64,000 nucleotides of DNA, from contig PNOH01000005.1 of the NCBI GenBank assembly GCA_013824715.1, forward strand, positions 1 to 64,000, written 5' to 3'. The number at the start of each line of letters is the position of its first letter. The first letter of the stretch is position 1. This document shows positions 45,071 to 53,067 of this stretch, one piece after another. Made by a program: the position numbers and the translations under genes. The DNA is from Odoribacter sp. (GTDB lineage Bacteria; Bacteroidota; Bacteroidia; Bacteroidales; Prolixibacteraceae). The notes under the pieces were generated by a model. The model was given only the letters and a program-made list of their open reading frames with translations. It searched no databases and was not told where the DNA came from.

Positions 45071-46270
45071 TTATTCTGCTTGTTCAAAACGATTTAATAT
45101 TTGTGTACATGCCTGCTCAACTGAAAACTTTTCAATTAATAATTTTCTGGCATTTTCACCAATATTGTTACGAAGCTTTTCTGATTCAATCAATGACAAT
45201 GCTGCTTCATAGAGTGCTTCATCTTCTCCATTGTCATAAATAAATCCAGCTTCAGCTTTGTTTATAATTTCTTTTAAATCGTTTCCTACATTTACACTAC
45301 CTAAAATTGGTTTTGAATACTCCATATAACCCAATAGTTTTCCTGGGAAATTGTGTGTTTTATGGCCGGGGTGAAGACTAAATAATCCAATATCAAATTC
45401 ACTTAGCATGTTAAAATAGGTTTCCTGATCAACCGAAGGCAGATAGGTAATGTTTTTAAGTTGATGCTTTTCTTTCTCCGTGAGAATCAAGTCCACTTCA
45501 TCGCCTTTGCCTACGAATAAAAAATGAGCGTTGGAATTTTCTTTGAGTTTTATTGCCAGACGAACCAGGTTCATCATGTTTTGAGCGTGACCAATATTGC
45601 CTCCATAGAAAAAAACAATTTTATCTTCCAAATTCAATTGTTTGCGAAATGTATCTGTTGATAATGGGTTTGTACCAATTTTAGCCCAGTTATACAGTAC
45701 TTCAAATTTTTCTGTATTCTTTCTGGTGGCTTTGAAAAATTCCAAATTTGAGGGTGACATAACCCCTATACAATCTGCGTTTTTATAGTTTATATGCTCA
45801 AAAAATTTGAAATATATGTAAACAGGTGAGTTCTTTTTCATGAGTTCATTATCAACTGTCCACTGGGGAAATATATCCCGCAAAATCAAATAGGATTTAA
45901 CACCCCATAATTTTTTCAGTTTACCCACAAGATATCCCCAAAAAATGGAAGGAGAATAATAGATAATAGCATCATGCGGATGCGTTTTAAGATAGTTGTG
46001 GGTGGCTCTCCATGCAAAAAAAGAGAGCAAACTTTCGTTGATCGCTCTCTTTATCTTTGAGATGTTTTTAATTTCTCCGGACTTAAAAAAAAGAACCTTG
46101 ATTCCTTCTATACTTCTTTCTTCAAAGGATGTACTCAGGGAGGGGGAGGGCGTCAGAACTGTTACTTCATGGCCTTGCGTCTCAAATTCCAATGCCATCT
46201 CATGCATCATCTTGGCCGCCACTTTAATGCTATGCGGCAAATAGTCGTCAACTATAAGCAATAGTTTCAT
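45071..46270 (-). CDS. wbuB: GT4 glycosyltransferase, WbuB-like (L-FucNAc transferase)
   Basis: 399-aa GT-B enzyme. N-terminal start LLLIVDDYLPHSIKVAAKMM and YLILRDIFPQWTVDNELMKK are typical of WbuB-type L-fucosaminyl transferases; the C-terminal half has IVFFYGGNIGHAQNMMNLVR and FDIGLFSLHPGHKTHNFPGK. It is 3 nt from fnlC and ends the fnl set as in E. coli O26/O145 O-antigen loci. Assignment to L-FucNAc relies on this context. Confidence 0.8.
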   Translation of the reverse strand: MKLLLIVDDYLPHSIKVAAKMMHEMALEFETQGHEVTVLTPSPSLSTSFEERSIEGIKVLFFKSGEIKNISKIKRAINESLLSFFAWRATHNYLKTHPHDAIIYYSPSIFWGYLVGKLKKLWGVKSYLILRDIFPQWTVDNELMKKNSPVYIYFKFFEHINYKNADCIGVMSPSNLEFFKATRKNTEKFEVLYNWAKIGTNPLSTDTFRKQLNLEDKIVFFYGGNIGHAQNMMNLVRLAIKLKENSNAHFLFVGKGDEVDLILTEKEKHQLKNITYLPSVDQETYFNMLSEFDIGLFSLHPGHKTHNFPGKLLGYMEYSKPILGSVNVGNDLKEIINKAEAGFIYDNGEDEALYEAALSLIESEKLRNNIGENARKLLIEKFSVEQACTQILNRFEQAE

Positions 46271-46273
46271 AAG

Positions 46274-47404
46274 CTATTTAATCCATACAACTCTATTGAT
46301 GTAATCCGTATAACTTAAAATAATCCGTATTACTTTATCCGAAACATTTGGCATTGAATAATCAGCTACCGGATTTAGTATTCTTTGGTTGCCACGTTTC
46401 TGGTTCTCTATTAAGATTAATCCTTGTATAATTCTTTCCTGATTTAAACCGACCATCATCACTGATGCTTCTTCCATCGCTTCCGGGCGTTCGTGGGCAT
46501 CCCGAATGTTCAATGCAGGGAAATTCATGATGGATGATTCTTCGGATATGGTTCCGCTATCTGATAAAACTGCAAAAGCATTTTTTTGCAGATGGTTGTA
46601 ATCGTGAAATCCCAATGGTTTCATCAATTGAATCAGCGGATGAAATGTGATCCCTTTTTCATCGATCTTGTTTCGGGTGCGGGGATGCGTTGAAACAATG
46701 ATGGGTAATTGGTATTTTTCTGCAATCAGGTTCAGAATAACTACCAACTTATCGAAATTGCCTGAGTTGATGTTTTCTTCCCTGTGGGCCGATACCACAA
46801 AATACTTTTCCTTTTGTAATGATAATTTGCTTAAAACATCTGAATTATCAATTTGCAGCATGTTTGCGTTCAAAACCTCAAACATCGGGCTTCCGGTTTT
46901 GATAATCCGGTCGGCAGGCAAACCTTCTCTAAGTAGATATTCCCTGGCAATGTCGCTGTAGGTTAAGTTGATGTCCGAAATATGATCTACAATTTTACGG
47001 TTTGTTTCTTCCGGAACGCGCTGATCGAAACAGCGGTTTCCTGCTTCCATGTGGAAAATTGGGATATGCCTCTTTTTAGCGGGAATCGCACAAAGACAAC
47101 TATTAGTATCGCCCAAAACCAGAAATGCATCAGGCTGTTCCGCTTCGAGTACCGGATCGATATTGATGATGATTTGCCCGATTGTGGTTGTCGCATTGCC
47201 TACGGCTGCATTCAGAAAATGATCCGGTTTTCGTAATCCGAGATCTTTAAAGAATACTTCGTTTAATTCGTAATCGTAATTTTGACCAGTATGCACGAGA
47301 ATGTGTTCGATACTTGCAGTTTCATCCAGTCTTTTGATTACTTCCGACAAGCGTATGATCTCCGGGCGTGTGCCCACGACGGTGAGTACTTTAAGTTTCT
47401 TCAT
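46274..47404 (-). CDS. fnlC: UDP-2-acetamido-2,6-dideoxy-L-hexose 2-epimerase (FnlC-like)
   Basis: 376-aa member of the non-hydrolysing UDP-GlcNAc 2-epimerase fold. Motifs: VVGTRPEIIRLSEVIKRL, HTGQNYDYELNEVFF, HMEAGNRCFDQRVPEETNRK and SDSGTISEESSIMNFPAL. The GNRCFDQRVPEE form, not GLRTGD, indicates the FnlC/WbjD subgroup that makes UDP-L-FucNAc from the L-talo form. Last step of the pathway encoded with fnlA and fnlB. Confidence 0.88.
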   Translation of the reverse strand: MKKLKVLTVVGTRPEIIRLSEVIKRLDETASIEHILVHTGQNYDYELNEVFFKDLGLRKPDHFLNAAVGNATTTIGQIIINIDPVLEAEQPDAFLVLGDTNSCLCAIPAKKRHIPIFHMEAGNRCFDQRVPEETNRKIVDHISDINLTYSDIAREYLLREGLPADRIIKTGSPMFEVLNANMLQIDNSDVLSKLSLQKEKYFVVSAHREENINSGNFDKLVVILNLIAEKYQLPIIVSTHPRTRNKIDEKGITFHPLIQLMKPLGFHDYNHLQKNAFAVLSDSGTISEESSIMNFPALNIRDAHERPEAMEEASVMMVGLNQERIIQGLILIENQKRGNQRILNPVADYSMPNVSDKVIRIILSYTDYINRVVWIK

Positions 47405-47410
47405 AATAAA

Positions 47411-47494
47411 TACGAATTACGCGAATTTTAACGAATTACACGAATTAAAAAATCAGTGGTCATCCGTAACATCAGTGTTATCTGTGTACTAATT
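47411..47494. repeat. Operon-junction repeat copy A
   Basis: Two modules: ACGAATT-based repeats (TACGAATTACGCGAATTTTA...) and ATCAGTG/ATCTGTG-based repeats (CATCAGTGTTATCTGTG). It fills nearly all 92 nt between fnlC and fnlB and is close in sequence to copy B at 48647-48731. The first module resembles the ends of the GxxExxY cassette. Confidence 0.75.
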
Positions 47495-47496
47495 GT

Positions 47497-48636
47497 TTAT
47501 ACTTTTTCGAAATAGGTGTCCGGATCATTCGCATCAAAATGCTCGTTGATCCAGAAAATGGTGTATAATTCTTCTTCGCCAATATTGGTGATGTTGTGGG
47601 TGTACCAAACGGGCATATCCACAAACGATGGTTCGTTGCCATCCAGATCAAAAGATAATATTATATCCGTCCCAATGCGTCGGAGTTCAATTCTGGCTTT
47701 GCCTTTGATTACTGCAAACCTTTCAACCTTATGTGTGTGAAAATGATTTCCTCTGGTTATTCCCGGAATAGTTGTAGAAAAAGAAACCTGACCTCCACTG
47801 TTTAGTTTGACTGTTTCAACAAACGAACCTCGATCATCGGTATTCAATTTTAGTTTGAATGGATAGAAAGCGGAGTGGTTGATGTAAGTTAAAAAAGTTG
47901 TAAATAAATCCCTTTTTAAAGGTGTGTCTAATGAAGGTATTTCTCCCTTTTCAAAATAATCTGCTTTGAACGATTCCAGGATCTTTAGTAAACTAGAAAC
48001 ATTTAATTCTATAGTATGCTGAATGGTGATTTCTTCGATTACACAATCGTTGGAGTGATTAGCGCTAATAAGCTCAATCCTTTCGATAAAATGATTTACC
48101 AATTGTGATACATAAATCAGTTTGACCTCACCATTAATTTCAATTTTGGGTGTTTCGTTGTGGGTTAACTGATGACAAAAGGTAGCTATTACAGAATTAT
48201 AGTATGGATTTCCGAAAGGTCCAAATACATTGGGAATTATGAAACCGGAAAATTGTGCTGAATTTTTATTGGCCCATTGTTCAAGTAGTTTTCTCCCTTC
48301 TTTCTTTGATTTTCCATACAAGTTGTCGCGTTCTTCCTGGGTGCTCGATGAAAACAGGATGTGTGGCGTGGAGCTGGTTGCTTCACAGGCAGCAATTAGC
48401 TGTTTAACGAGTCCAATATTGGTTTGAAAAAGTACCTCGGGATCGTTGTGACGATTCATGGCTGCAAGATGAACCACGGCATCACAATTTTGTACAAACG
48501 CTTTCAGTTTATCTTCATCCGAAAAGAATGCATCTTCAAAAGGGATTCGTTCAAATCTATCGGGATATAATCCAAGGGTGTTGTATAGATGGGTTCCTAC
48601 AAAACCTGACTGACCGGTTATTCCTATTCTAATCAT
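47497..48636 (-). CDS. fnlB: UDP-2-acetamido-2,6-dideoxy-L-hexulose reductase/epimerase (FnlB-like)
   Basis: 379-aa two-domain enzyme (CapF/WbjC type). Residues 1-240 form an SDR domain (GITGQSGFVGTHLYNTLGL, then LYGKSKKEGRKLLEQW with the Tyr/Lys pair). Residues 250-379 form a cupin (RGSFVETVKLNSGGQVSFST, GNHFHTHKVERFAVIKGKAR with metal-binding His). It reduces the C4 keto group after cupin-catalysed C3 epimerisation on the path to UDP-L-FucNAc. A single-domain relative lies at 54310. Confidence 0.9.
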   Translation of the reverse strand: MIRIGITGQSGFVGTHLYNTLGLYPDRFERIPFEDAFFSDEDKLKAFVQNCDAVVHLAAMNRHNDPEVLFQTNIGLVKQLIAACEATSSTPHILFSSSTQEERDNLYGKSKKEGRKLLEQWANKNSAQFSGFIIPNVFGPFGNPYYNSVIATFCHQLTHNETPKIEINGEVKLIYVSQLVNHFIERIELISANHSNDCVIEEITIQHTIELNVSSLLKILESFKADYFEKGEIPSLDTPLKRDLFTTFLTYINHSAFYPFKLKLNTDDRGSFVETVKLNSGGQVSFSTTIPGITRGNHFHTHKVERFAVIKGKARIELRRIGTDIILSFDLDGNEPSFVDMPVWYTHNITNIGEEELYTIFWINEHFDANDPDTYFEKV

Positions 48637-48646
48637 ATTTTGAAAT

Positions 48647-48731
48647 TACGAATTGCACGAATTTAAACGAATTTAACGAACTAAAAGATCAGTGATCATC
48701 TGTAAAATCAGTGTTATCTTTGTTCTAAATG
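48647..48731. repeat. Operon-junction repeat copy B
   Basis: Reads TACGAATTGCACGAATTTAA... and then ATCAGTGATCATCTGTAAAA..., aligned over its full length with copy A. It fills the 95-nt space between fnlB and the cupin gene, with the cupin stop at its end. Confidence 0.75.
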
Positions 48732-49181
48732 TTATTTGTGTTCCAATATTTCATCCCAGTCCAACCACCAACCAGAAGGAAAATGTTTCTTTTCATTGTC
48801 CGAATCTTTGAGGTTCATGTCAGAGAAGATCATAAGCTCCGAGTTGGCTTCTAAAGCTTTTAATCCGTTGGCATATCCTTTGGGAACAGAAATGATTTCA
48901 CTATTTTCTGCTGAAAGGATATGATATTCCGGAATTAAATCTTTGGAGGGATTCTCAAAGTCATCAATCTTAACCCAGGCAACAACGAAACTACCTGAAA
49001 TAGGATAGAAGTATTTTTTCTCGAACTGGTGACCCTGCCAGGCACGAACAACGGAGGTGTCAGGATGTTTAATGAAATAGAATCGTTTGATATCATCGAA
49101 CCGGAAATCATTGACAAATCGCATGGTTCCGCGATCATCCGAGAATATACCTCCTTCAATTATTTTTGGTTTTTCTTTCAT
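48732..49181 (-). CDS. Small cupin, sugar 3,5-epimerase/WxcM-like
   Basis: 149-aa single-domain RmlC-like cupin: GGIFSDDRGTMRFVNDFRFD, AWQGHQFEKKYFYPISGSFV and VPKGYANGLKALEANSELMI, similar to dTDP-4-keto-sugar epimerases and WxcM/FdtA-like isomerases. It sits between fnlA and fnlB, where E. coli O145/O26 have no gene. It may act on the same 4-keto intermediate or be unrelated. The metal/catalytic His of RmlC is seen as GHQFEKK. Confident on fold, not on reaction. Confidence 0.72.
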   Translation of the reverse strand: MKEKPKIIEGGIFSDDRGTMRFVNDFRFDDIKRFYFIKHPDTSVVRAWQGHQFEKKYFYPISGSFVVAWVKIDDFENPSKDLIPEYHILSAENSEIISVPKGYANGLKALEANSELMIFSDMNLKDSDNEKKHFPSGWWLDWDEILEHK

Positions 49182-49187
49182 AGTAAA

Positions 49188-49220
49188 CGTATTTCACGAA
49201 TAAAAGCGTATTTCACGAAT
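49188..49220. repeat. Tandem CGTATTTCACGAAT repeat, junction copy C
   Basis: Two copies of CGTATTTCACGAAT, 5 nt apart, in the space between the cupin gene and fnlA. Related by the CACGAAT unit to the other junction repeats. Confidence 0.7.
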
Positions 49221-49241
49221 TTTCAATCTGGGTCCTATTCC

Positions 49242-50279
49242 CTAGTCTGGGTATTGTTTGATGTCTTCTCCCAGCACATCTCTGCGAATCATTGGCAATT
49301 TCATTAAAAGTTCTTTTGTGCCTTCTACATCCAGACGTCGTGTATTATGCGAGTGATAGTCTTCAATCACCGAAACTTTTTCTTCGCCCTCTGTAAAATA
49401 ACTCGCATAATTGAGATCGCGGTTATCAGCCGGGACACGGTAATAGTTTCCCATGTCTATCGCTTTTGCCATTTCTTCCCGGTTAACCAATGTTTCATAC
49501 AATTTTTCGCCGTGCCGGGTACCAATTACCCTTACTTTACTCTTGGATTGGTACAACTCTATCAATGCCTGGGCCAAATGAGCAATGGTGGATGCGGGAG
49601 ATTTTTGTATAAACATATCTCCGTTTTTACCATGCTGGAAAGCATAAATCACCAGGTCAACAGCATCTTCCAGAGTCATCATAAACCGGGTCATATTGGG
49701 ATCGGTAATGGTAAGGTCTTTACCTGCCTTTATCTGATCAACAAATAGCGGAATCACCGAACCACGTGATGCCATTACATTGCCATAACGAGTACCACAA
49801 TAGACTGTGCTGGTGTCATCACCCATCGACCGGGCTTTGGCTTGCATTACTTTTTCCATCATGGCTTTTGAGATGCCCATGGCATTGATCGGATATACCG
49901 CTTTGTCAGTGCTTAAAACAATCATTCGTTTTACGCCATGCTCCATGGCTGAATCCAATACATTCTGGGTACCCAACACATTGGTGTTAACCGCTTCGAT
50001 CGGGAAAAACTCGCAGGAAGGCACTTGTTTCAATGCGGCAGCATGAAAGATAAAATCGACGCCACGCATGGCATAATCCACACTGCGTTTGTCGCGTACA
50101 TTCCCAATGTAAAACTTTACCTTGGGGTTGTTTAAACGATGACGCATATCGTCCTGCTTCTTTTCGTCGCGCGAGAAAATACGGATCTCTTTGATATCGG
50201 TGTCTAAAAAGCGATTGAGAACGGCATTGCCGAAAGAGCCGGTGCCGCCTGTGATTAGTAGGGTTTTATTTTTAAACAT
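49242..50279 (-). CDS. fnlA: UDP-GlcNAc 4,6-dehydratase/5-epimerase (FnlA-like)
   Basis: 345-aa SDR of the FnlA/WbjB/CapE group, first step to UDP-L-FucNAc. Motifs: LITGGTGSFGNAVLNRFLDT, DFIFHAAALKQVPSCEFFP, VLSTDKAVYPINAMGISKAM (catalytic region) and STVYCGTRYGNVMASRGSVI. The NAMGISKAMMEK segment shows a Met where SDR catalysis in this group is known to use Met/Lys. Starts with 42 nt to wbuZ upstream. Confidence 0.92.
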   Translation of the reverse strand: MFKNKTLLITGGTGSFGNAVLNRFLDTDIKEIRIFSRDEKKQDDMRHRLNNPKVKFYIGNVRDKRSVDYAMRGVDFIFHAAALKQVPSCEFFPIEAVNTNVLGTQNVLDSAMEHGVKRMIVLSTDKAVYPINAMGISKAMMEKVMQAKARSMGDDTSTVYCGTRYGNVMASRGSVIPLFVDQIKAGKDLTITDPNMTRFMMTLEDAVDLVIYAFQHGKNGDMFIQKSPASTIAHLAQALIELYQSKSKVRVIGTRHGEKLYETLVNREEMAKAIDMGNYYRVPADNRDLNYASYFTEGEEKVSVIEDYHSHNTRRLDVEGTKELLMKLPMIRRDVLGEDIKQYPD

Positions 50280-50321
50280 GGAAATGATATTTTGTTTTAC
50301 AATTTCTTTCTATTTTAATTG

Positions 50322-51098
50322 TTAAAGGAAGTGCTGTTGTAATAGTGCAGCCTTTTCATTTGCAGTTGGATAGCTTATCAAAACAGCTCTGTATTTTCCT
50401 TTAAACACAAATAAACTACCGGCAGCAACTCCAATAATTCCATGTTGCTGAATTACACCGCCAATATCTTCCAATGTTCCGGCTCCTCCCATCACTGTTA
50501 TTGGAATACTGATGACTTCCCTGATTTTATTTATAAGATTCATATCATAACCTTTCATTACTCCATCGTGGTCAATAGAATTGATAACAATCTCGCCGGC
50601 GCCTAATTTTTGCATTTCAATAGCAAACTGAATCGGATCAATACCCGTTGATTTTGTGCCATTGTGTATATATAATTCGTATTTGCTGCTTAAGGTTTTT
50701 TTCTTTACATCTAAAACAACAACAACACTCTGATTGCCTACCCGTTCAGCCATCTCGGATATGATCTTTGGATTTTCGATCGCAACAGAACTAATGGCAA
50801 TTTTTTCAACACCCAGACTGAAAATTCGCTGAGCTTGCCCGAGGGTTTTAATACCTCCACCATAACAAAACGGCATACGGCATTCTGCTGCAAGGTTTTC
50901 TATCATTTTGTAATCAGGCTCTTTCCCTTCGCGTGAAGCATCAATGTCAACTACAATCAGTTCATCGACTTCTTTTTCGTTGAATATTTTTACAGCATTT
51001 ATAGGGTCACCTACATATTTTGGATCCTTGAATTTGGTTGTTTTCACAAGACCTTTGTTGTGAACCAGCAGGCATGGGATTATACGGGGATAGAGCAT
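50322..51098 (-). CDS. wbuZ: HisF-like cyclase paralogue, WbuZ
   Basis: 258-aa (beta/alpha)8 barrel related to HisF. Motifs: VVDIDASREGKEPDYKMIEN, FCYGGGIKTLGQAQRIFSLG and GEIVINSIDHDGVMKGYDMN. The canonical IPCLDV, whose Asp is a catalytic residue of histidine synthesis, reads IPCLLV here. That suggests it no longer makes IGP and instead passes ammonia from the HisH-like subunit to the WbuX amidotransferase. Part of the wbuXYZ set. Confidence 0.85.
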   Translation of the reverse strand: MLYPRIIPCLLVHNKGLVKTTKFKDPKYVGDPINAVKIFNEKEVDELIVVDIDASREGKEPDYKMIENLAAECRMPFCYGGGIKTLGQAQRIFSLGVEKIAISSVAIENPKIISEMAERVGNQSVVVVLDVKKKTLSSKYELYIHNGTKSTGIDPIQFAIEMQKLGAGEIVINSIDHDGVMKGYDMNLINKIREVISIPITVMGGAGTLEDIGGVIQQHGIIGVAAGSLFVFKGKYRAVLISYPTANEKAALLQQHFL

Positions 51099-51103
51099 TT
51101 TTT

Positions 51104-51158
51104 AGAGGTTAGGAGGTTGAAACGGGTTGAGAAGGTGAGAGGTTAAGAAGTTAAGAGG
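51104..51158. repeat. Purine-rich AGGTTGAG/AAGTTAAG tandem repeat
   Basis: Degenerate units of about 8-9 nt (GAGGTTAAGAAGTTAAGAGG and related) fill the 63-nt gap between wbuZ and wbuY. Low-complexity; no stem. Confidence 0.6.
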
Positions 51159-51161
51159 TTA

Positions 51162-51779
51162 TCAGTCAAGTAGAGCAAAATTCTTCAATAGTTGCACACC
51201 ATTCGAATGGCTTTTCTCCGGATGAAATTGTATGCCATATATATTGTCTCTGTTCACAGCGCTGGCATAGGTAATACCATATTCTGTGGTAGATATGATA
51301 TTCTCCTCATTCACACAATCAAAGTAATACGAATGCAGAAAGTAAAAGCGTGATTGATCCGTAAACCCTGATAATAATTGACGGCCATTTACTGGAATAA
51401 TACTGTTCCATCCCATGTGCGGCATGCGGGTTTTGTATGGGATTAGTGAAGTATCAAATATTTTTACTTTGCCGTCAATCCAGCCCAGACCTTGCAAATT
51501 GCCCTCGTCACTTGATTTTGCGAGCATCTGCATTCCAACACATATTCCTACAACCGGAATTTTGTTTTCCAATACTTGTTTCTCCAATTCATCGCGCATG
51601 CCCGAAGCATTCAATTGCGACATGGCATAGTCGAAAGCGCCAACACCCGGTAAAATTATTTTCGTGGCACCCTTGATATCCTCTGCTTTGTGGGCAACCT
51701 TTGTTTTAATGTTTAAGCGCTCATAAACATTCACAAAGGCCCGAATATTGCCCAGACCATAATCAATTATTGTTATCAT
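51162..51779 (-). CDS. wbuY: HisH-like glutamine amidotransferase, WbuY
   Basis: 205-aa class I glutaminase. The nucleophile Cys is in PVVGICVGMQMLAK, and the His/Glu pair in YGIQFHPEKSHSNG. N-terminus ITIIDYGLGNIRAFVNVYE is the HisH type. It releases ammonia from glutamine for WbuX through WbuZ. The ATG at 51779 overlaps the wbuX stop (ATGA type, 4 nt). Confidence 0.87.
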   Translation of the reverse strand: MITIIDYGLGNIRAFVNVYERLNIKTKVAHKAEDIKGATKIILPGVGAFDYAMSQLNASGMRDELEKQVLENKIPVVGICVGMQMLAKSSDEGNLQGLGWIDGKVKIFDTSLIPYKTRMPHMGWNSIIPVNGRQLLSGFTDQSRFYFLHSYYFDCVNEENIISTTEYGITYASAVNRDNIYGIQFHPEKSHSNGVQLLKNFALLD

Positions 51780-52921
51780 TTTTTACGTTTCTTCACTTTT
51801 TCAACTCCCAGTATATGCAATGCCTTTGCGCCCAATCTGAACATGGTTTGTTGATTTTTGTAATCCCAATAAAACTTTTTAGGCATGGTGAAATAATGAC
51901 GGAGTTCTTCTGAGGTAATTCCCAGTTTTGTAGCTATGTAATTAAATTCATCTTCAATCTTGGCCGGATCGTAAGCAGGTTTTTTGAGTTTTTCAATGGC
52001 ATCTTCACGGGTCATTTGTCCGGTGAGAATCAGGCTTGAGTATTGAACTTTTCGCGTATCATAGCCAAAGCGCTCAGGCAACCAATATCCTTCATAAAAC
52101 TTAGTAAATCTTGATTCAAAGTGTTTCTGAGGATAAGGCTTCCAGTCGTACTCTTTTTCCAGAAGCGTCAAAGCATCTTCTTTTATAAAGGGCATGAAAT
52201 TAAGCGGTTTTAAAACATTGACACCTTTAAAATATTTTAGATATATTTTGTGCCTGAAAATGGAACTAAACGGGTAAGTTTCCATCTTGTTGGTTCCAAA
52301 TTTTTTTCTGATATCGTTGTTATGTACCATATCAGTTCCGTAATAAAACCATTCCATAGGGTATTGAACACACTCTGTTGCGAGATTTCCGCCATTTAAA
52401 ATGTATTTGATTTTATATTTTTCTGCAAATTGATACAATGTAGCCACAAAAGCATGATCCTGGGGGATATCCAAATGAGGAACTCCTGATTTGAAGAATG
52501 CAAGTTGAAAATCTTTCATTTCTTCCCAGTTGATTACTTCGGTATATAAATCAAGCCCAAGTTTATCGATCATGACATTGATGTTGTGCACGGCCAATTC
52601 TGAATTCCAGCCTCCATCCACATGAAAAACCAATGGCCGCAAACCAAATTCTTTAACTGCCAGATGCAACATATACGAACTATCAATACCGCCGCTAATA
52701 CCCAAAAGACAATCAAAGTCTTTTCCCTTACCATCTTTTTTAATGTTATCAATAAACTTCTCAATTTCTAATCTTCCTTTTTTACCGGTATGCCAGTTGG
52801 GTTTTACATTGTTTTCAAAATCATGGCAATGGTCACAAACCCCATTTTCATCAAAAGTGATGTTTGGATCGGTGGTATCCATGACACATTTGGTGCAGAT
52901 TTGATTTTTTTCATTCATCAT
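51776..52921 (-). CDS. wbuX: N-acetyl sugar amidotransferase, WbuX/LfnA/WbpG-like
   Basis: 381-aa PP-loop ATPase that turns a sugar acetamido group into acetamidino. N-terminal zinc-like cysteines are CTKCVMDTTDPNITF and CDHCHDF; the ATP loop is GISGGIDSSYMLHLA; other conserved parts are GGNLATECVQYPMEW and YDTRKVQYSSLILTGQMTRE. With wbuY and wbuZ in an ATGA-coupled set it forms the complete ammonia-driven system. In E. coli O145 and P. aeruginosa O12 the substrate is L-FucNAc, giving L-FucNAm, and the fnl genes downstream fit that. Confidence 0.87.
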   Translation of the reverse strand: MMNEKNQICTKCVMDTTDPNITFDENGVCDHCHDFENNVKPNWHTGKKGRLEIEKFIDNIKKDGKGKDFDCLLGISGGIDSSYMLHLAVKEFGLRPLVFHVDGGWNSELAVHNINVMIDKLGLDLYTEVINWEEMKDFQLAFFKSGVPHLDIPQDHAFVATLYQFAEKYKIKYILNGGNLATECVQYPMEWFYYGTDMVHNNDIRKKFGTNKMETYPFSSIFRHKIYLKYFKGVNVLKPLNFMPFIKEDALTLLEKEYDWKPYPQKHFESRFTKFYEGYWLPERFGYDTRKVQYSSLILTGQMTREDAIEKLKKPAYDPAKIEDEFNYIATKLGITSEELRHYFTMPKKFYWDYKNQQTMFRLGAKALHILGVEKVKKRKK

Positions 52922-53067
52922 AAAAATGATAATCAGTTGTTAATTTAATTTACTTAACTATTAGATATAAATGTTCTCTTTAAATTGCTACCTTATGTAT
53001 AGGGATAAATTCTATTCTTCGTTATGGTATAAAATTATAACTATTATGGCAACAAATCTAATTGAAG

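Noticed and set aside
47411-49220. Junction repeats as a CRISPR array
   Set aside because: The copies lie between different genes, are not regularly spaced, and lack unique spacers.
50322-51779. hisF and hisH as part of a histidine operon
   Set aside because: No other his gene is nearby, the HisF-like protein lacks a catalytic Asp, and both are coupled to the WbuX amidotransferase in a polysaccharide cluster.
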